From an uncultured Ignavibacteria bacterium (GTDB lineage Bacteria; Bacteroidota; Ignavibacteria; Tepidaquicellales; OLB5): a stretch of DNA of 64,000 nucleotides. Position numbers and translations under genes: made by a program. The stretch lies in NCBI GenBank assembly GCA_937873695.1, contig CALMYL010000021.1, positions 1 to 64,000 of the forward strand, given 5' to 3'. Numbering within the stretch: the first letter of the stretch is position 1; each line of letters starts with the position of its first letter. Below are positions 33,625 to 43,173 of the stretch, piece by piece. The notes below the pieces were generated by a model. The model saw nothing but the letters and a program-made list of their open reading frames with translations. It did not search any database and was not told the origin of the DNA.

Positions 33625-34764
33625 TTAAACAGCAGGTTTTACAAAATATTTTTTTAATTTTATTGAAAGATTAACAAGTATAAGTGTCAGTTGAATGTTC
33701 TGCCCGATGAGTTTATCCGCCTCTTCTAGCTGGAGTACAATATTGAATATATCACTTTCCGGAAAATTGCTGTTCAGTTTTCCGAGGCGTTCAGCGAGGT
33801 CATAGTTTGTCAGCAGATCAGGAATGGCTTCACCAGCGGCTTTCACTCTTAACAGATCCCTTATCCAAATATTGAGGAAGAACAAAAATTGGCGGGTCTT
33901 TTCTTTATCATTCTTAGCAGAAATATTTCTGCATATTGATATTACCGAAGCGGGATCGTTTCTGAGCAGTGAAACCAGATATTCAAGCGCAGTATTGCGC
34001 AATTCTTCTATTCCCATGTGCAGCAGATCAATTGCCCTGCTGTAGCTTCCAAAGCACAATCGCGCTGCCAAATTCACCTGTTTTTCAGTATATCCGCCAT
34101 CTGTCAGAAGCTTTTCGGCGATATCTTTTTCATGCAGGGCTTCAAAATGCACACGCTGGCATCTTCCAATAATTGTTTGAGGAAGAGAGTTTACTTTGGA
34201 TGTTGTGAGGATCAATATGCTGTTCTTGGGTGGTTCTTCAAGTATTTTCAGAAGGGCATTTGAGGCTTCCTGTTTCATCTTATCTGCTTCTGAAACAATA
34301 AAAACTTTTGTTATTCCCGAAGGCGCGGAAAGATAAATCTTACTTACGAGGTCACGTATGCTGTTTATCCGGATATTATTGGCTCCGGAAATACTGATCC
34401 TGTGATAAGGGTCATCAGATTTAGCTGAGATCTGCTCCATATATTCATCAAAATCTGAACCGGCAAGTTTATCAACAGGGTCTGAATCTGATTCATCGCT
34501 TTTGGAGGCGGGCAGTGCGCATATGAACTTAAAGTACTCTGACCTGAAGGCTGAGATCTTTCTGCAGTTATCACATTTATCGCACGCTTCATTTCCGTTT
34601 ACAGGGTCCAGGCAATTAAGAAGTTTAGCGAATTCAATTGCCACAGCATCTTTACCAACTCCTCCTGACCCTTCAAACAGGTAAGCGTGCCCGGTTTTTC
34701 CGCTCAGGAAAACCGATTTAAGATTTTCAATAACATGGTCCTGTCCTATTATATTTTTCCACAT
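33625..34764 (-). CDS. holB: DNA polymerase III delta-prime-like subunit (HolB)
   Basis: 379 aa clamp-loader AAA+ protein. It opens with MWKNIIGQDHVIENLKSVFL; Walker A is GSGGVGKDAVA (residues 33-43), the zinc module is CDKCDNC (residues 60-66), sensor/Walker B region KVFIVSEADKMKQEASNALL, and the arginine-containing sensor LTTSKVNSLPQTIIGRCQRV. Delta-prime lies opposite the dnaX subunit and opens the sliding clamp with delta. Lys replaces the usual Ser/Thr after the P-loop lysine position by Asp (GKD), as in many non-hydrolysing delta-prime subunits, so ATPase activity is doubtful. It is 21 bp downstream of the bamA-like gene. Confidence 0.9.
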   Translation of the reverse strand: MWKNIIGQDHVIENLKSVFLSGKTGHAYLFEGSGGVGKDAVAIEFAKLLNCLDPVNGNEACDKCDNCRKISAFRSEYFKFICALPASKSDESDSDPVDKLAGSDFDEYMEQISAKSDDPYHRISISGANNIRINSIRDLVSKIYLSAPSGITKVFIVSEADKMKQEASNALLKILEEPPKNSILILTTSKVNSLPQTIIGRCQRVHFEALHEKDIAEKLLTDGGYTEKQVNLAARLCFGSYSRAIDLLHMGIEELRNTALEYLVSLLRNDPASVISICRNISAKNDKEKTRQFLFFLNIWIRDLLRVKAAGEAIPDLLTNYDLAERLGKLNSNFPESDIFNIVLQLEEADKLIGQNIQLTLILVNLSIKLKKYFVKPAV

Positions 34765-34785
34765 TGTAAAACCGATTCTCTATTT

Positions 34786-36813
34786 TTAAAATGCATTACC
34801 AAGCCCAAACTGAATGGCATATTTTTTATCTTTAAATATCCGTGAAGGATTGTCCCAAAGCCATTTGTTACCTTCTTCAGCCATAGGATCGAACAACTTG
34901 AATCCCAGATCGATCCTGACTGGACCAACAAAAGTATCATACCTTATACCAAATCCGGCAGAAAGCGCAATTTGATTAATTTTGAATAATCTGCCAGACT
35001 CCCACACATTACCATAATCAAGGAATAAAACACCCCAAACCGGGTTCAGGAAACTGCGGACAGGAAATGGTTTTCTTCTCCACTCAATGCTGCCTTCAAT
35101 CAGGAACTTTCCTCCCAGCGAAGGATTTGCAAGTATGCCGCCTGTTTGTCCCCTCCAGCCTCTCAGGCTGTTGCCGCCACCCATGTAATACTTGTAGAGC
35201 GGGTCAACCGGCTGGATATTTTCTCCGCTGCCGTATTCAATTATATCACCAATTTCAAAATGAGTTGCAACAATAGATGTAGCGCGATCACCGGAAATAT
35301 CGAAATAGAAGCTGTTTACTGATCCCAGTTTGACATATTGTGAGTATAACAGGCCTTTGTTGAACAAAGTGAGGAACTTTGGCAATGCGCCCGCTGATTC
35401 TAATGAAATTGTGTGGTAAAATCCCTTTGAAGGATTGAACAGGCTGTTTGTATTATTATGTACCAGCGTAACCCCAAGAATGCTGTTTACAAGAAAGACC
35501 TGGGTACCTTCGGGTATCAAAACTGAATCCTGTGCGTCAAAGAATGTTCTTTTTGCTTTAGCCGTAACATAATCAAAAGTAAGATCAGAAAACGCGTTAT
35601 TGTAGAATGTATAATCAGCGATAAAATAGGTAAGTCTCAGCAGATTAGATGAAACCAGATACTGCAGGTCTTCATTGAGATTTACCAATGCAAGTTTAGG
35701 GGTTAGAGTTGCAGTAATATTATTGTTGAACAAAAAAGGCTGGTACAGAGACATTTCAAAGGAAAGAATGTTCACATCAAGTGAATTATACAGTCCTTCG
35801 GCAGTCATACTAAAAACCCTGCCTCCCTGAAAGAAGTCTTTATCTTTGTATTCAATATTTCCGCCCACGTAAAGCCTGTTTGCCTGGTAAGAAGAAGTTA
35901 AACCGGGTGTTAATTCGTATTTGTTGTTAAGATCAATTTTTACAAGTGTATTAATTTTTTTCTCTGCTTCAATAACTGTATCTACCAGAACTCTTCCAAG
36001 CTGGATAATTGCAAGTTTGGTAAAATTCCGTTCACTTTCAATCATTTTGCTCCGATTGAAAATATCTCCCTCCTTAAAAGCAACTTCCCGTTCTATTACA
36101 GATCTGTTTAACTTGTATTTATTATTTTCAATATTAACTTTCACTCTTCCAAATCTGTAAACATCCTGCGTACCAATAAAACGCATTCTTACAAGCACCT
36201 TGTTCTTATACTCGGGTTTCTCCTGCATTTCTTCAGAAAATTTCCCGATAATGATCCCCCTTCTTGAAGAATCAATTTTGCTTCTTATGGTATCTATCTG
36301 CGAATAGTAATAGCCGTTATCCTGAAGTATGTTCAGGATCCTGTCCTTTTCGAGATTAATTTTGTTCCTGTTATAAGGGGAACCCGGCTCAACAAGCTGG
36401 TTAGAATATATTGCGCTTTTAACACCATCAGAAACTTTATCAAGTCCCTGCAGCTTGAATTCTTTTACTGTGTACTGAACATTTTCAATTATGGTGAACT
36501 TTATGTTCACCTGTTCATCTTCTTTGTTGTATATGGTAGATGTATCAATTGCAACGTCAAAAAAACCGTTATCAAAGTAAAATTTATTAAGCCTGCCCAG
36601 ATCTTCTTCAAGATTCACCCGGTTAAAATATTTTTCACGCGGCAGCAGCATAATATCAAGCAGGGCAGCATCGCTGAAAGATTCGGTTTTTTTGAAATTG
36701 AATTCTATATCGCCCGTTTCGACCTTCTTCCCCTGCGCAAAAAGCCCGGGAGAGCAAACGACCAGTAATAATAAGCAGGCACAGAGTATTTTTTTTACAG
36801 ACGGTTTTTCCAA
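34786..36813 (-). CDS. BamA/Omp85-family outer-membrane protein
   Basis: 675 aa from TTG 36813: signal peptide KPSVKKILCACLLLLVVCSPGLFAQ, then POTRA domains (residues about 35-300; e.g. VQYTVKEFKLQGLDKVSDGV and RFGRVKVNIENNKYKLN), then a 16-strand-type barrel with LYKYYMGGGNSLRGWRGQTG (the xRGWR motif of strand-6 loop) and FGIRYDTFVGPVRIDLGFKL. Family members insert barrel proteins or transport across the outer membrane. The frame is open to ATG 36873, but this crosses a transcription terminator (36829-36852), so the downstream TTG is preferred. BamA versus TamA is not settled. Confidence 0.85.
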   Translation of the reverse strand: MEKPSVKKILCACLLLLVVCSPGLFAQGKKVETGDIEFNFKKTESFSDAALLDIMLLPREKYFNRVNLEEDLGRLNKFYFDNGFFDVAIDTSTIYNKEDEQVNIKFTIIENVQYTVKEFKLQGLDKVSDGVKSAIYSNQLVEPGSPYNRNKINLEKDRILNILQDNGYYYSQIDTIRSKIDSSRRGIIIGKFSEEMQEKPEYKNKVLVRMRFIGTQDVYRFGRVKVNIENNKYKLNRSVIEREVAFKEGDIFNRSKMIESERNFTKLAIIQLGRVLVDTVIEAEKKINTLVKIDLNNKYELTPGLTSSYQANRLYVGGNIEYKDKDFFQGGRVFSMTAEGLYNSLDVNILSFEMSLYQPFLFNNNITATLTPKLALVNLNEDLQYLVSSNLLRLTYFIADYTFYNNAFSDLTFDYVTAKAKRTFFDAQDSVLIPEGTQVFLVNSILGVTLVHNNTNSLFNPSKGFYHTISLESAGALPKFLTLFNKGLLYSQYVKLGSVNSFYFDISGDRATSIVATHFEIGDIIEYGSGENIQPVDPLYKYYMGGGNSLRGWRGQTGGILANPSLGGKFLIEGSIEWRRKPFPVRSFLNPVWGVLFLDYGNVWESGRLFKINQIALSAGFGIRYDTFVGPVRIDLGFKLFDPMAEEGNKWLWDNPSRIFKDKKYAIQFGLGNAF

Positions 36814-36828
36814 AATAGAATAGATTAC

Positions 36829-36852
36829 AAAAAACCCCGATGGCTCGGGGTT
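36829..36852 (-). terminator. Rho-independent terminator upstream of the bamA-like gene
   Basis: On the minus strand AAACCCCGA-GCCA-TCGGGGTTTTTT. It ends the transcript of the small gene at 36877-37104 and sits inside the spurious N-terminal extension of the bamA-like ORF. Confidence 0.9.
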
Positions 36853-36876
36853 TATAATATTTGTGAGCTTCAATAA

Positions 36877-37104
36877 TCAGAAATCTTTTTCTTCGTCGTC
36901 GTAGAAAAAGTCTTCTTTTGTCGGATAGTCAAGCCAGATCTCCTCAATGCTTTCATAGGGCTCATCAGTGTCTTCCAGATCACGCAGATTTTCGATTACC
37001 TCCTGCGGAGCGCCTGTTCTTAGTGCATAATCTATGAGCTCTGCTTTGTTAGCCGGCCATGGTGCATCATCAAGGTAAGAAGCCAGTTCCAGAGTCCATA
37101 CCAT
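36877..37104 (-). CDS. DUF2795-like small acidic protein
   Basis: 75 aa, highly acidic C-terminus. The core ELASYLDDAPWPANKAELID with TGAPQEVIENLRDLEDTDEPYES matches the DUF2795 pattern (a short helical domain beginning with an xYL...WPA...L motif and ending near a Pro/Tyr-rich turn). Cytoplasmic, function unknown. GGAGAT on the minus strand immediately upstream of ATG gives a good ribosome binding site. It is flanked by a terminator on its 3-prime side, so it is a monocistronic unit. Confidence 0.8.
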   Translation of the reverse strand: MVWTLELASYLDDAPWPANKAELIDYALRTGAPQEVIENLRDLEDTDEPYESIEEIWLDYPTKEDFFYDDEEKDF

Positions 37105-37189
37105 ATATTACATCTCCTTTTGAATATAGTTTGTATTTTGTTTGTTCAATTTGAAAATAAAATTTATCAATGAATTTAGATTCTGTTCG

Positions 37190-38341
37190 TTAATCTCTTA
37201 GTCTTGGGTCAAGGGCGTCTCTTAATCCTTCACCAACAAGATTATAAGCAACAACAGTCAGGAAGATCATGAAGCCCGGAAAAACCGCAAGCCACCAAGA
37301 ACTGGTAGCGCCGCGGGCTTCTGAGAGTACTGAACCCCACGTTACTTTTGTAGCCGCAACGCCAAAACCAAGGAAACTTAAACCGGCTTCGGATAAAATC
37401 GCCCCGGCAATTTCAAATGATGCTGCAATAAGTACGGGCGCGATCGCGTTGGGCAGAACGTGCCTGAAAATTATCCTGGTATTGGATAGGCCAAGTGAAA
37501 CAGCTGCCTGAACATAGTCCATATTTCTTACCTTCAGTATCTCACCTCTAATAAGTTTGGTATTGCCAGTCCAGCTTGTAAGCCCGATTGCTATCATAAT
37601 ATACCATATACTTGAACCATAGAGTGCAACTATGGTGATTATCAGGAAAAATGACGGGAAAAGCTGCATAATTTCCACAAATCTCATTATAATAAGATCA
37701 ACTTTGCCGCCATAATAACCAGCCATAGAGCCAAGCAATACGCCGATAAAAATGGCGATACCCGCAGCAATAAATCCTACGGATAGTGAAACTCTTGAGC
37801 CGTGTATGAGCCCGGAGAGTACATCTCTTCCTATGGCATCAGTACCCAGATAGTGACCTGATTCAGTTGATGGCGGAGCGGAAGTATTGAAAAGATCAAC
37901 ATTGCCGGGTGAGTATTTAATAGGAGGCCAAATAGCGGTTTCAAATTCCAGAGATTTCCAATCAACATTCAGGAAATCACCTTCCCATTTTGAAAGACCA
38001 AGATCAACCATATATTCCTTGATAACCGGGAAATATGAACTTCCTTTATAACTGCAGTACAGCGGTTTATCGTTGGCAACAAAATCGGCAGTCAATGCCA
38101 TTGCTACCAGGAAAATTACGACATATAATGCAGCTACAGCAAGTTTATTTTTTCTGTACTGGTGTTTTACCAAAGACCAGTAAGTTTGATCAACTTTTCT
38201 TACAGAACCATCGATATTTTTATCACCATTACCATTTCTCGGTATTTCATTACCTTCGGTTACCATACCCTGCGGCATAGGACCGCCAGCCATGGTATTA
38301 TCAGCTATAAATTCGCTTTCTGGTACTTTTCTATCAGCCAT
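37190..38341 (-). CDS. Oligopeptide ABC transporter permease OppC-like
   Basis: 383 aa inner-membrane permease. A polar N-terminal extension of about 60 residues precedes the first helix (LAVAALYVVIFLVAMALTAD). A periplasmic segment with GHYLGTDAIGRDVLSGLIHG leads into five more helices, and the cytoplasmic EAA loop is seen in AAVSLGLSNTRIIFRHVLPNAI (near 285-306), which docks on the ATPase. The final DALDPRLRD is the OppC/DppC C-terminal signature. It lies 17 bp after the OppB-like gene. No ATPase gene follows; the next gene downstream is the small DUF2795-like gene. Confidence 0.9.
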   Translation of the reverse strand: MADRKVPESEFIADNTMAGGPMPQGMVTEGNEIPRNGNGDKNIDGSVRKVDQTYWSLVKHQYRKNKLAVAALYVVIFLVAMALTADFVANDKPLYCSYKGSSYFPVIKEYMVDLGLSKWEGDFLNVDWKSLEFETAIWPPIKYSPGNVDLFNTSAPPSTESGHYLGTDAIGRDVLSGLIHGSRVSLSVGFIAAGIAIFIGVLLGSMAGYYGGKVDLIIMRFVEIMQLFPSFFLIITIVALYGSSIWYIMIAIGLTSWTGNTKLIRGEILKVRNMDYVQAAVSLGLSNTRIIFRHVLPNAIAPVLIAASFEIAGAILSEAGLSFLGFGVAATKVTWGSVLSEARGATSSWWLAVFPGFMIFLTVVAYNLVGEGLRDALDPRLRD

Positions 38342-38358
38342 ATGATAATTAAAATTTT

Positions 38359-39369
38359 TTATTTCTTTGAGAATGCTATTCTTGGATCAACAATAGCATA
38401 AAGAATATCAACAAGAAGCAAACCTAACATAGTAAGTACAGCTGCCAGAACAAGCTCAGCCATAATCAGCGGGTAATCTCTTGCAATGAGCGCCTGGAAG
38501 GCAAGCTGCCCAATGCCCGGGATACTGAAAATTGATTCGATAATTACCGAACCGCCGACCAAACTTGGTAATATACCGCCTAACAATGTTATGATTGGTA
38601 TCAAAGAATTTCTTAGCGCGTGTTTTAAAACTACTTTTTTTTCAGTCAGTCCTTTAGCGCGTGCTGTTCTTACATAATCCTGCCTGATAACCTCAAGCAT
38701 ACTGCCGCGCATCTGCCTTGAAAGGAACGCGAAGCTTGCAAGTGAACTGCAAGCAACAGGAAGGATAAGATGGTACAGCCTGTCCCACAGTTTTTCAAAA
38801 AAGCTCCAGTTTTCTGAACCTAATGTATAAAGCCCTGATGTTGGAAATATTTTTATATATTCAACATTTGCAAGAAACACAATTGCCATGGTAGCTACCC
38901 AGAAAGAAGGCAGAGAGTAGAATACAAAAAGCATGAAGGTAGAAAACCTGTCAATTGTGCTGTATTGCCTTGCCGCAGAATATATCCCGATAGGGATTGC
39001 AATAAGATAACTGAGCGAAATGATCATAAGTGTAATAGGAGCAGTTACAGGAATTCTTTCCAGAATTTTATCCATAACCGGCCTGTTATCAACAAATGAA
39101 TTACCGAAATCACCGGTAGCCATATTGCCAAGCCAGATAAAATACTGCATATAAATAGGTTTATCCAAACCCCATTTCTGCTTGTAATAATCTTTGGCCT
39201 GCTGGTTCATCTGGCTTTTTTCATCGGCTTTCATATTTTCGCCGCTTACGCCTACTTTAAGCTCGGTAGGGTCACCGGGAGCCAAACGCGAGATAGTGAA
39301 GGTGATAATAGTAATTGCTATCAGCGTTGGTATGAATAACAGGATCCTTTTTAAAATGTACTGTGACAT
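38359..39369 (-). CDS. Oligopeptide ABC transporter permease OppB-like
   Basis: 336 aa. First helix LFIPTLIAITIITFTISRLA, then GDPTELKVG, a periplasmic stretch (YYKQKWGLDKPIYMQYFIWL) and GDFGNSF, all as in OppB/DppB. The EAA loop TARAKGLTEKKVVLKHALRN precedes SLIPIITLLGGILPSLVGGSVIIE, and the protein ends LVDILYAIVDPRI. It pairs with OppC to form the peptide pore. Its gene starts 32 bp after the stop of the first solute-binding lipoprotein. Confidence 0.92.
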   Translation of the reverse strand: MSQYILKRILLFIPTLIAITIITFTISRLAPGDPTELKVGVSGENMKADEKSQMNQQAKDYYKQKWGLDKPIYMQYFIWLGNMATGDFGNSFVDNRPVMDKILERIPVTAPITLMIISLSYLIAIPIGIYSAARQYSTIDRFSTFMLFVFYSLPSFWVATMAIVFLANVEYIKIFPTSGLYTLGSENWSFFEKLWDRLYHLILPVACSSLASFAFLSRQMRGSMLEVIRQDYVRTARAKGLTEKKVVLKHALRNSLIPIITLLGGILPSLVGGSVIIESIFSIPGIGQLAFQALIARDYPLIMAELVLAAVLTMLGLLLVDILYAIVDPRIAFSKK

Positions 39370-39401
39370 TCTTAATTAAAGTTTACTTATTTTTTTATGG
39401 A

Positions 39402-41204
39402 TTAATTGTTCTTATTCTGAGTATACTTCTGCGAACCTGCCGGTACCCACCACTCATTGTAGGTAGGACTTGGCTGAATGTTATACCATCTTGCGTTCTT
39501 AAATCTTTTATCATATATATATCTTGCTCTTGGGCTCCATAAAAATGTATATGGCTGTTCGTCATAAATGAGCTTCTGCCATTCTTTTATCATGGCAATA
39601 CGCTTTGACTCATCCATTTCATTTCTGTATGCTTCAATTAAGCTATCGCTTGTTTTGTTTTTGAAGCTGATGTAATTACTTCCTTCGCCTTCTGACTGTG
39701 ATGAATGCCAGATCTGGAACGGATCAGGCGGGGTTGTTGGAGAGGTCCATGCAGAATATGTTGCTTCAAATTCATGTTTTTTGGTTTTATCAAGGTAAAC
39801 AGACCATTCAAGCTCCTGCACTTCAGCCTGAATACCGACTTTCTTTAAAGCATCAACTATAACCAGAAGGATCTGCTTTCTTACAGGGTTGGTATTGCTT
39901 AAGAATGTGAATTTGAAATCGGTTTTCTTACCATTTATAACTTTATCAAGTACACCGTCTCCATCTGAATCCTTCCATCCCGCCTGCTCTAAAAGCTTTT
40001 TAGCTTTTTCAGGATCGTACTGTATCTCGGGAAGATCAGCATTCAGTAATTTGGTGTTTTTGTAAAATATGTGTGATTGTATTGGTGTACCATCACCAAA
40101 CATAACTTTATCAATAATTGTTTTTCTATCTACCAAGTGAGCGAGGGCGAGTCTGACTGTCTTATCCTGGAAAAGCGGGTTTAACTGATTCCATGCTAAA
40201 TATGTGTATGCCGGTTCATACGGTCTTGCTTTCAGCAGGCTGAACTGGTCAGCATTTTCAAGATCTTTATAGAAATCTGACGGTTTGATAACGTACATAG
40301 CATCAACTTCTTTATTCTTTGCAGAAACAAGCGCTGCTGAGTTATCCTGAATGGTTTTGAAAATGATCTTTGTCGGGTACCCGGGAGTAACTGTTCCGCC
40401 GCCCCAGTAGTTTGGATTCTTAACAAGTGTTACACCGGCGCCGGTATCCCATTTTTCAAACATATAGGGTCCTGAGCCTATCAAATATTTTGCTTCCCTT
40501 GAGACTTCCTGAGAATTCATGAAATCAGCAAATTTCTGCATTTCAGGATTCTTTTTGGCTACATTCATATCCTTGAATTCATCCCAGTTAAATCCATCAG
40601 TTACATTTCCGGGATCAAGAACATGTTTTGGAAGCACCTGGAAGCTGGCAAGAGTGTAAAGCCCTCTCCAGTTGGGTTTTGTTAATGTAAATCTAACTTT
40701 GTACGGATCGTTATCTACCATTTCAGCTTTTTCTACCATATCAAAATAATTTCTTAAAGCTGCATCATCAACAAAAGGGTTCTTAATGGTCTTTAGCGTG
40801 AAAACTACATCAGTGGCCGTTAATGGTTTGCCATCAGAGAACTTTGCGTTCTTATTTAAAGTGAATGTATATGTTAAATTATCAGGTGATACTTCGGGTA
40901 ATGTTGAAAGTGAGGGAATCAGCTCATACGTAATTTTATCCTGAGCCAGAAGTGATTCATATATATAAGAACAAATTTCTGTTGCACTTGCATCGTTTGA
41001 AACTATAGGATTAAGTTTTTCAGGGTCTGACATCTCCCTTATAATCAGCCAGTCGCCTGATACTGCACTTACGGTATCAACGGCAGGTATTTCATCAGAT
41101 GTTTGTTTATTATCGGTCTTCTGAGTAGTTTTGCCGCCGCAGCCGATCATTAAAATTGAAATTACTAAAACTGCTAGGAGGGCAGTTGATCTTAATTTAA
41201 TCAT
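39402..41204 (-). CDS. Peptide ABC transporter solute-binding lipoprotein (OppA1)
   Basis: 600 aa. Signal peptide with lipobox (LMIGC, Cys22). Family 5 solute-binding domain: EMSDPEKLNPIVSNDASATE, KNAKFSDGKPLTATDVVFTL, GSGPYMFEKWDTGAGVTLVK, NPNYWG and, late, the C-terminal lobe GSNYISFKNKTSDSLIEA. It should capture oligopeptides or a similar ligand in the periplasm and deliver it to OppB/OppC. About half its residues match the upstream paralogue OppA2, including the EAGWKDSDGDGVLDK-like segment, which may bind calcium (DSDGDG). Confidence 0.93.
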   Translation of the reverse strand: MIKLRSTALLAVLVISILMIGCGGKTTQKTDNKQTSDEIPAVDTVSAVSGDWLIIREMSDPEKLNPIVSNDASATEICSYIYESLLAQDKITYELIPSLSTLPEVSPDNLTYTFTLNKNAKFSDGKPLTATDVVFTLKTIKNPFVDDAALRNYFDMVEKAEMVDNDPYKVRFTLTKPNWRGLYTLASFQVLPKHVLDPGNVTDGFNWDEFKDMNVAKKNPEMQKFADFMNSQEVSREAKYLIGSGPYMFEKWDTGAGVTLVKNPNYWGGGTVTPGYPTKIIFKTIQDNSAALVSAKNKEVDAMYVIKPSDFYKDLENADQFSLLKARPYEPAYTYLAWNQLNPLFQDKTVRLALAHLVDRKTIIDKVMFGDGTPIQSHIFYKNTKLLNADLPEIQYDPEKAKKLLEQAGWKDSDGDGVLDKVINGKKTDFKFTFLSNTNPVRKQILLVIVDALKKVGIQAEVQELEWSVYLDKTKKHEFEATYSAWTSPTTPPDPFQIWHSSQSEGEGSNYISFKNKTSDSLIEAYRNEMDESKRIAMIKEWQKLIYDEQPYTFLWSPRARYIYDKRFKNARWYNIQPSPTYNEWWVPAGSQKYTQNKNN

Positions 41205-41352
41205 GGTTTAGTATGGTCTGTTAAATTCTAAAAAAATTGATTTTTGTGAAAAATCTTAAAAATTTTGATATATAATGCGCAATTTATCTATATTAATGAG
41301 AAATTCAACTGCAAAATGAATTCTGTTTAATTTAATTAATTTTGCTGTCTTC

Positions 41353-43158
41353 CTATTTATCTGATTGATATTTACGCTGGTTTGCCGGAACCCACCATTC
41401 AGGGGTGTGGTATGCCGTAGGCGGGGTAGGATACCATCTTACATTTTTGAACCTATCGGCGTAAACATATTTTGCCTTTGGGGTCCAAAGGAATGTATAT
41501 GCCTGGTCGTCATACAATACCTTCTGAAGTTCTTTATTTATTGCTGCTCGTTTTGTTTCGTCAAACTCACTTCTGTACGCCTCCATCAAAGAATCGGCAA
41601 GCGGGCTGGAATAACTTCCGTAATTCGAACCGTCATTTTTTGATTGTGAGGAATGGAATATCTGGTACTGGTCCGGCGGATAGTCTGTGAGTACCCATGC
41701 GCCCATTAGCGCGTCAAATTCATGCTTCTTAATTTTTTCAAGGAAAACAGACCACTCAAGAGTTTGTATTTCAGCAATAATGCCGACTTTCCTTAATGCA
41801 TCTGCAACTACAAGTATTGTCTGTTTTCTCGACTCATTGGTATTAAGCAGGTAAGTGAACTTAAAATCAACTTTTTTACCGTTTATCATCTTATCAAGCA
41901 CACCGTCACCGTCAGAATCTTTCCAGCCGGCTTCGCTTAACAGCTGCTTGGCTTTTTCGGGGTCAAATTCTATTGGCGGCAGGTCAGGGTTAAAATTCTT
42001 TTTATCACCAAAGTAAACCGGACTTTGAATAGGCACTGCAAGCCCGTACTGAATTTTATCAATTATGAGTTTTCTATCTACCAGGTAAGTGAGAGCCCAT
42101 CTTACTTTTACATCACTGAAAAGTACGTTGTTATGATTGTATCCTATATATACAAATTGCGGTTCAAACGGGTCGGCCTTCTTCATATTGAACTGTTCAG
42201 GTGAGGCAAGCTCTTTAACAAAATCCATGGGCTTTACAACATACATCAGGTCTATTTCTTTATTCTTTGCAGCAACAGTAGCAGCACTTTGATCCTGTAT
42301 GACTTTTATGATCAATTTCTCCGGATATGTCATGCCGTGAACGGCGGTTTTGTTCCAGTAATTGGGGTTTCGCCTGAAATACACCCACTGGCCGGTATCC
42401 CATTTTTCGAAAATGTAAGGACCTGAACCGATGAGCCTTGAAGGGTCGCGGTTAGCTTCCTGTGAATTGAAGAAGTCAGCGAACTTTTTCATAACCGGAT
42501 TCTTCTGTGCGGTTGCCATATCTCTGCATTCTTCAAAAGTATACTTTTCTGTCAGCTTCTCGGGGTCTGCGGCTGCCATAGACATTATCTGGTAATCAGA
42601 TAATGAATAGATAGCTTTAAAATATGGACGGGACAGAGTAAACTTCACGGTATATTCATCACCATTCACCAGTTCAACATTCTTTAGCATATCAATTGCC
42701 TGCCTTGACTGCGCAGCATCAACAAGCGGGTTCATCATAGCCTTGAATGTAAATATCACATCTCTGCCGGTCAGCGGTTTACCGTCTGAAAATGTAACGC
42801 CTTTTCTTATCTTAAATGTATAGTTTAAGTGGTCCGGGGTCTCTTCCGGCGGAGCTTCGGCAAGCCACGGAACAAGCTCATAATCTTCTCTTCCGGCTGC
42901 CCACATCAGTCTTTCAAACACATGAAGCGAGAACTCCCTGCCGGTAGCATCCTGCAGAGTAACGGGGTTAAGGCTCTGCGGGTCAGCCAGCTCACGCTGA
43001 ATGATCCAGTCGCCAATTACTGCGCCCGCCGTATCGGTAGCGGCTACTTTGGAGTAGTCATTATTATTTTCTGTTGTAGTGTTATCTTTTTTGGAGCAGT
43101 TAAAAGAAAAAAGGGCTAAAAGAGCTGTGCAAAGAAGCAGGTTAAAATGCGATTTCAT
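41353..43158 (-). CDS. Peptide ABC transporter solute-binding lipoprotein (OppA2)
   Basis: 601 aa, tandem paralogue of OppA1 with the same layout: lipobox SFNC (Cys21), RKGVTFSDGKPLTGRDVIFT, GSGPYIFEKWDTGQWVYFRR and NPNYWN, plus the DSDGDGVLDK insert. Two binding proteins for one permease pair suggest different ligand preferences. It begins 15 bp after the hprK stop and ends 148 bp before OppA1, so it may be read both from an hpf-hprK promoter and from its own. Confidence 0.93.
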   Translation of the reverse strand: MKSHFNLLLCTALLALFSFNCSKKDNTTTENNNDYSKVAATDTAGAVIGDWIIQRELADPQSLNPVTLQDATGREFSLHVFERLMWAAGREDYELVPWLAEAPPEETPDHLNYTFKIRKGVTFSDGKPLTGRDVIFTFKAMMNPLVDAAQSRQAIDMLKNVELVNGDEYTVKFTLSRPYFKAIYSLSDYQIMSMAAADPEKLTEKYTFEECRDMATAQKNPVMKKFADFFNSQEANRDPSRLIGSGPYIFEKWDTGQWVYFRRNPNYWNKTAVHGMTYPEKLIIKVIQDQSAATVAAKNKEIDLMYVVKPMDFVKELASPEQFNMKKADPFEPQFVYIGYNHNNVLFSDVKVRWALTYLVDRKLIIDKIQYGLAVPIQSPVYFGDKKNFNPDLPPIEFDPEKAKQLLSEAGWKDSDGDGVLDKMINGKKVDFKFTYLLNTNESRKQTILVVADALRKVGIIAEIQTLEWSVFLEKIKKHEFDALMGAWVLTDYPPDQYQIFHSSQSKNDGSNYGSYSSPLADSLMEAYRSEFDETKRAAINKELQKVLYDDQAYTFLWTPKAKYVYADRFKNVRWYPTPPTAYHTPEWWVPANQRKYQSDK

Positions 43159-43173
43159 ACAGTTTGTATTTAT

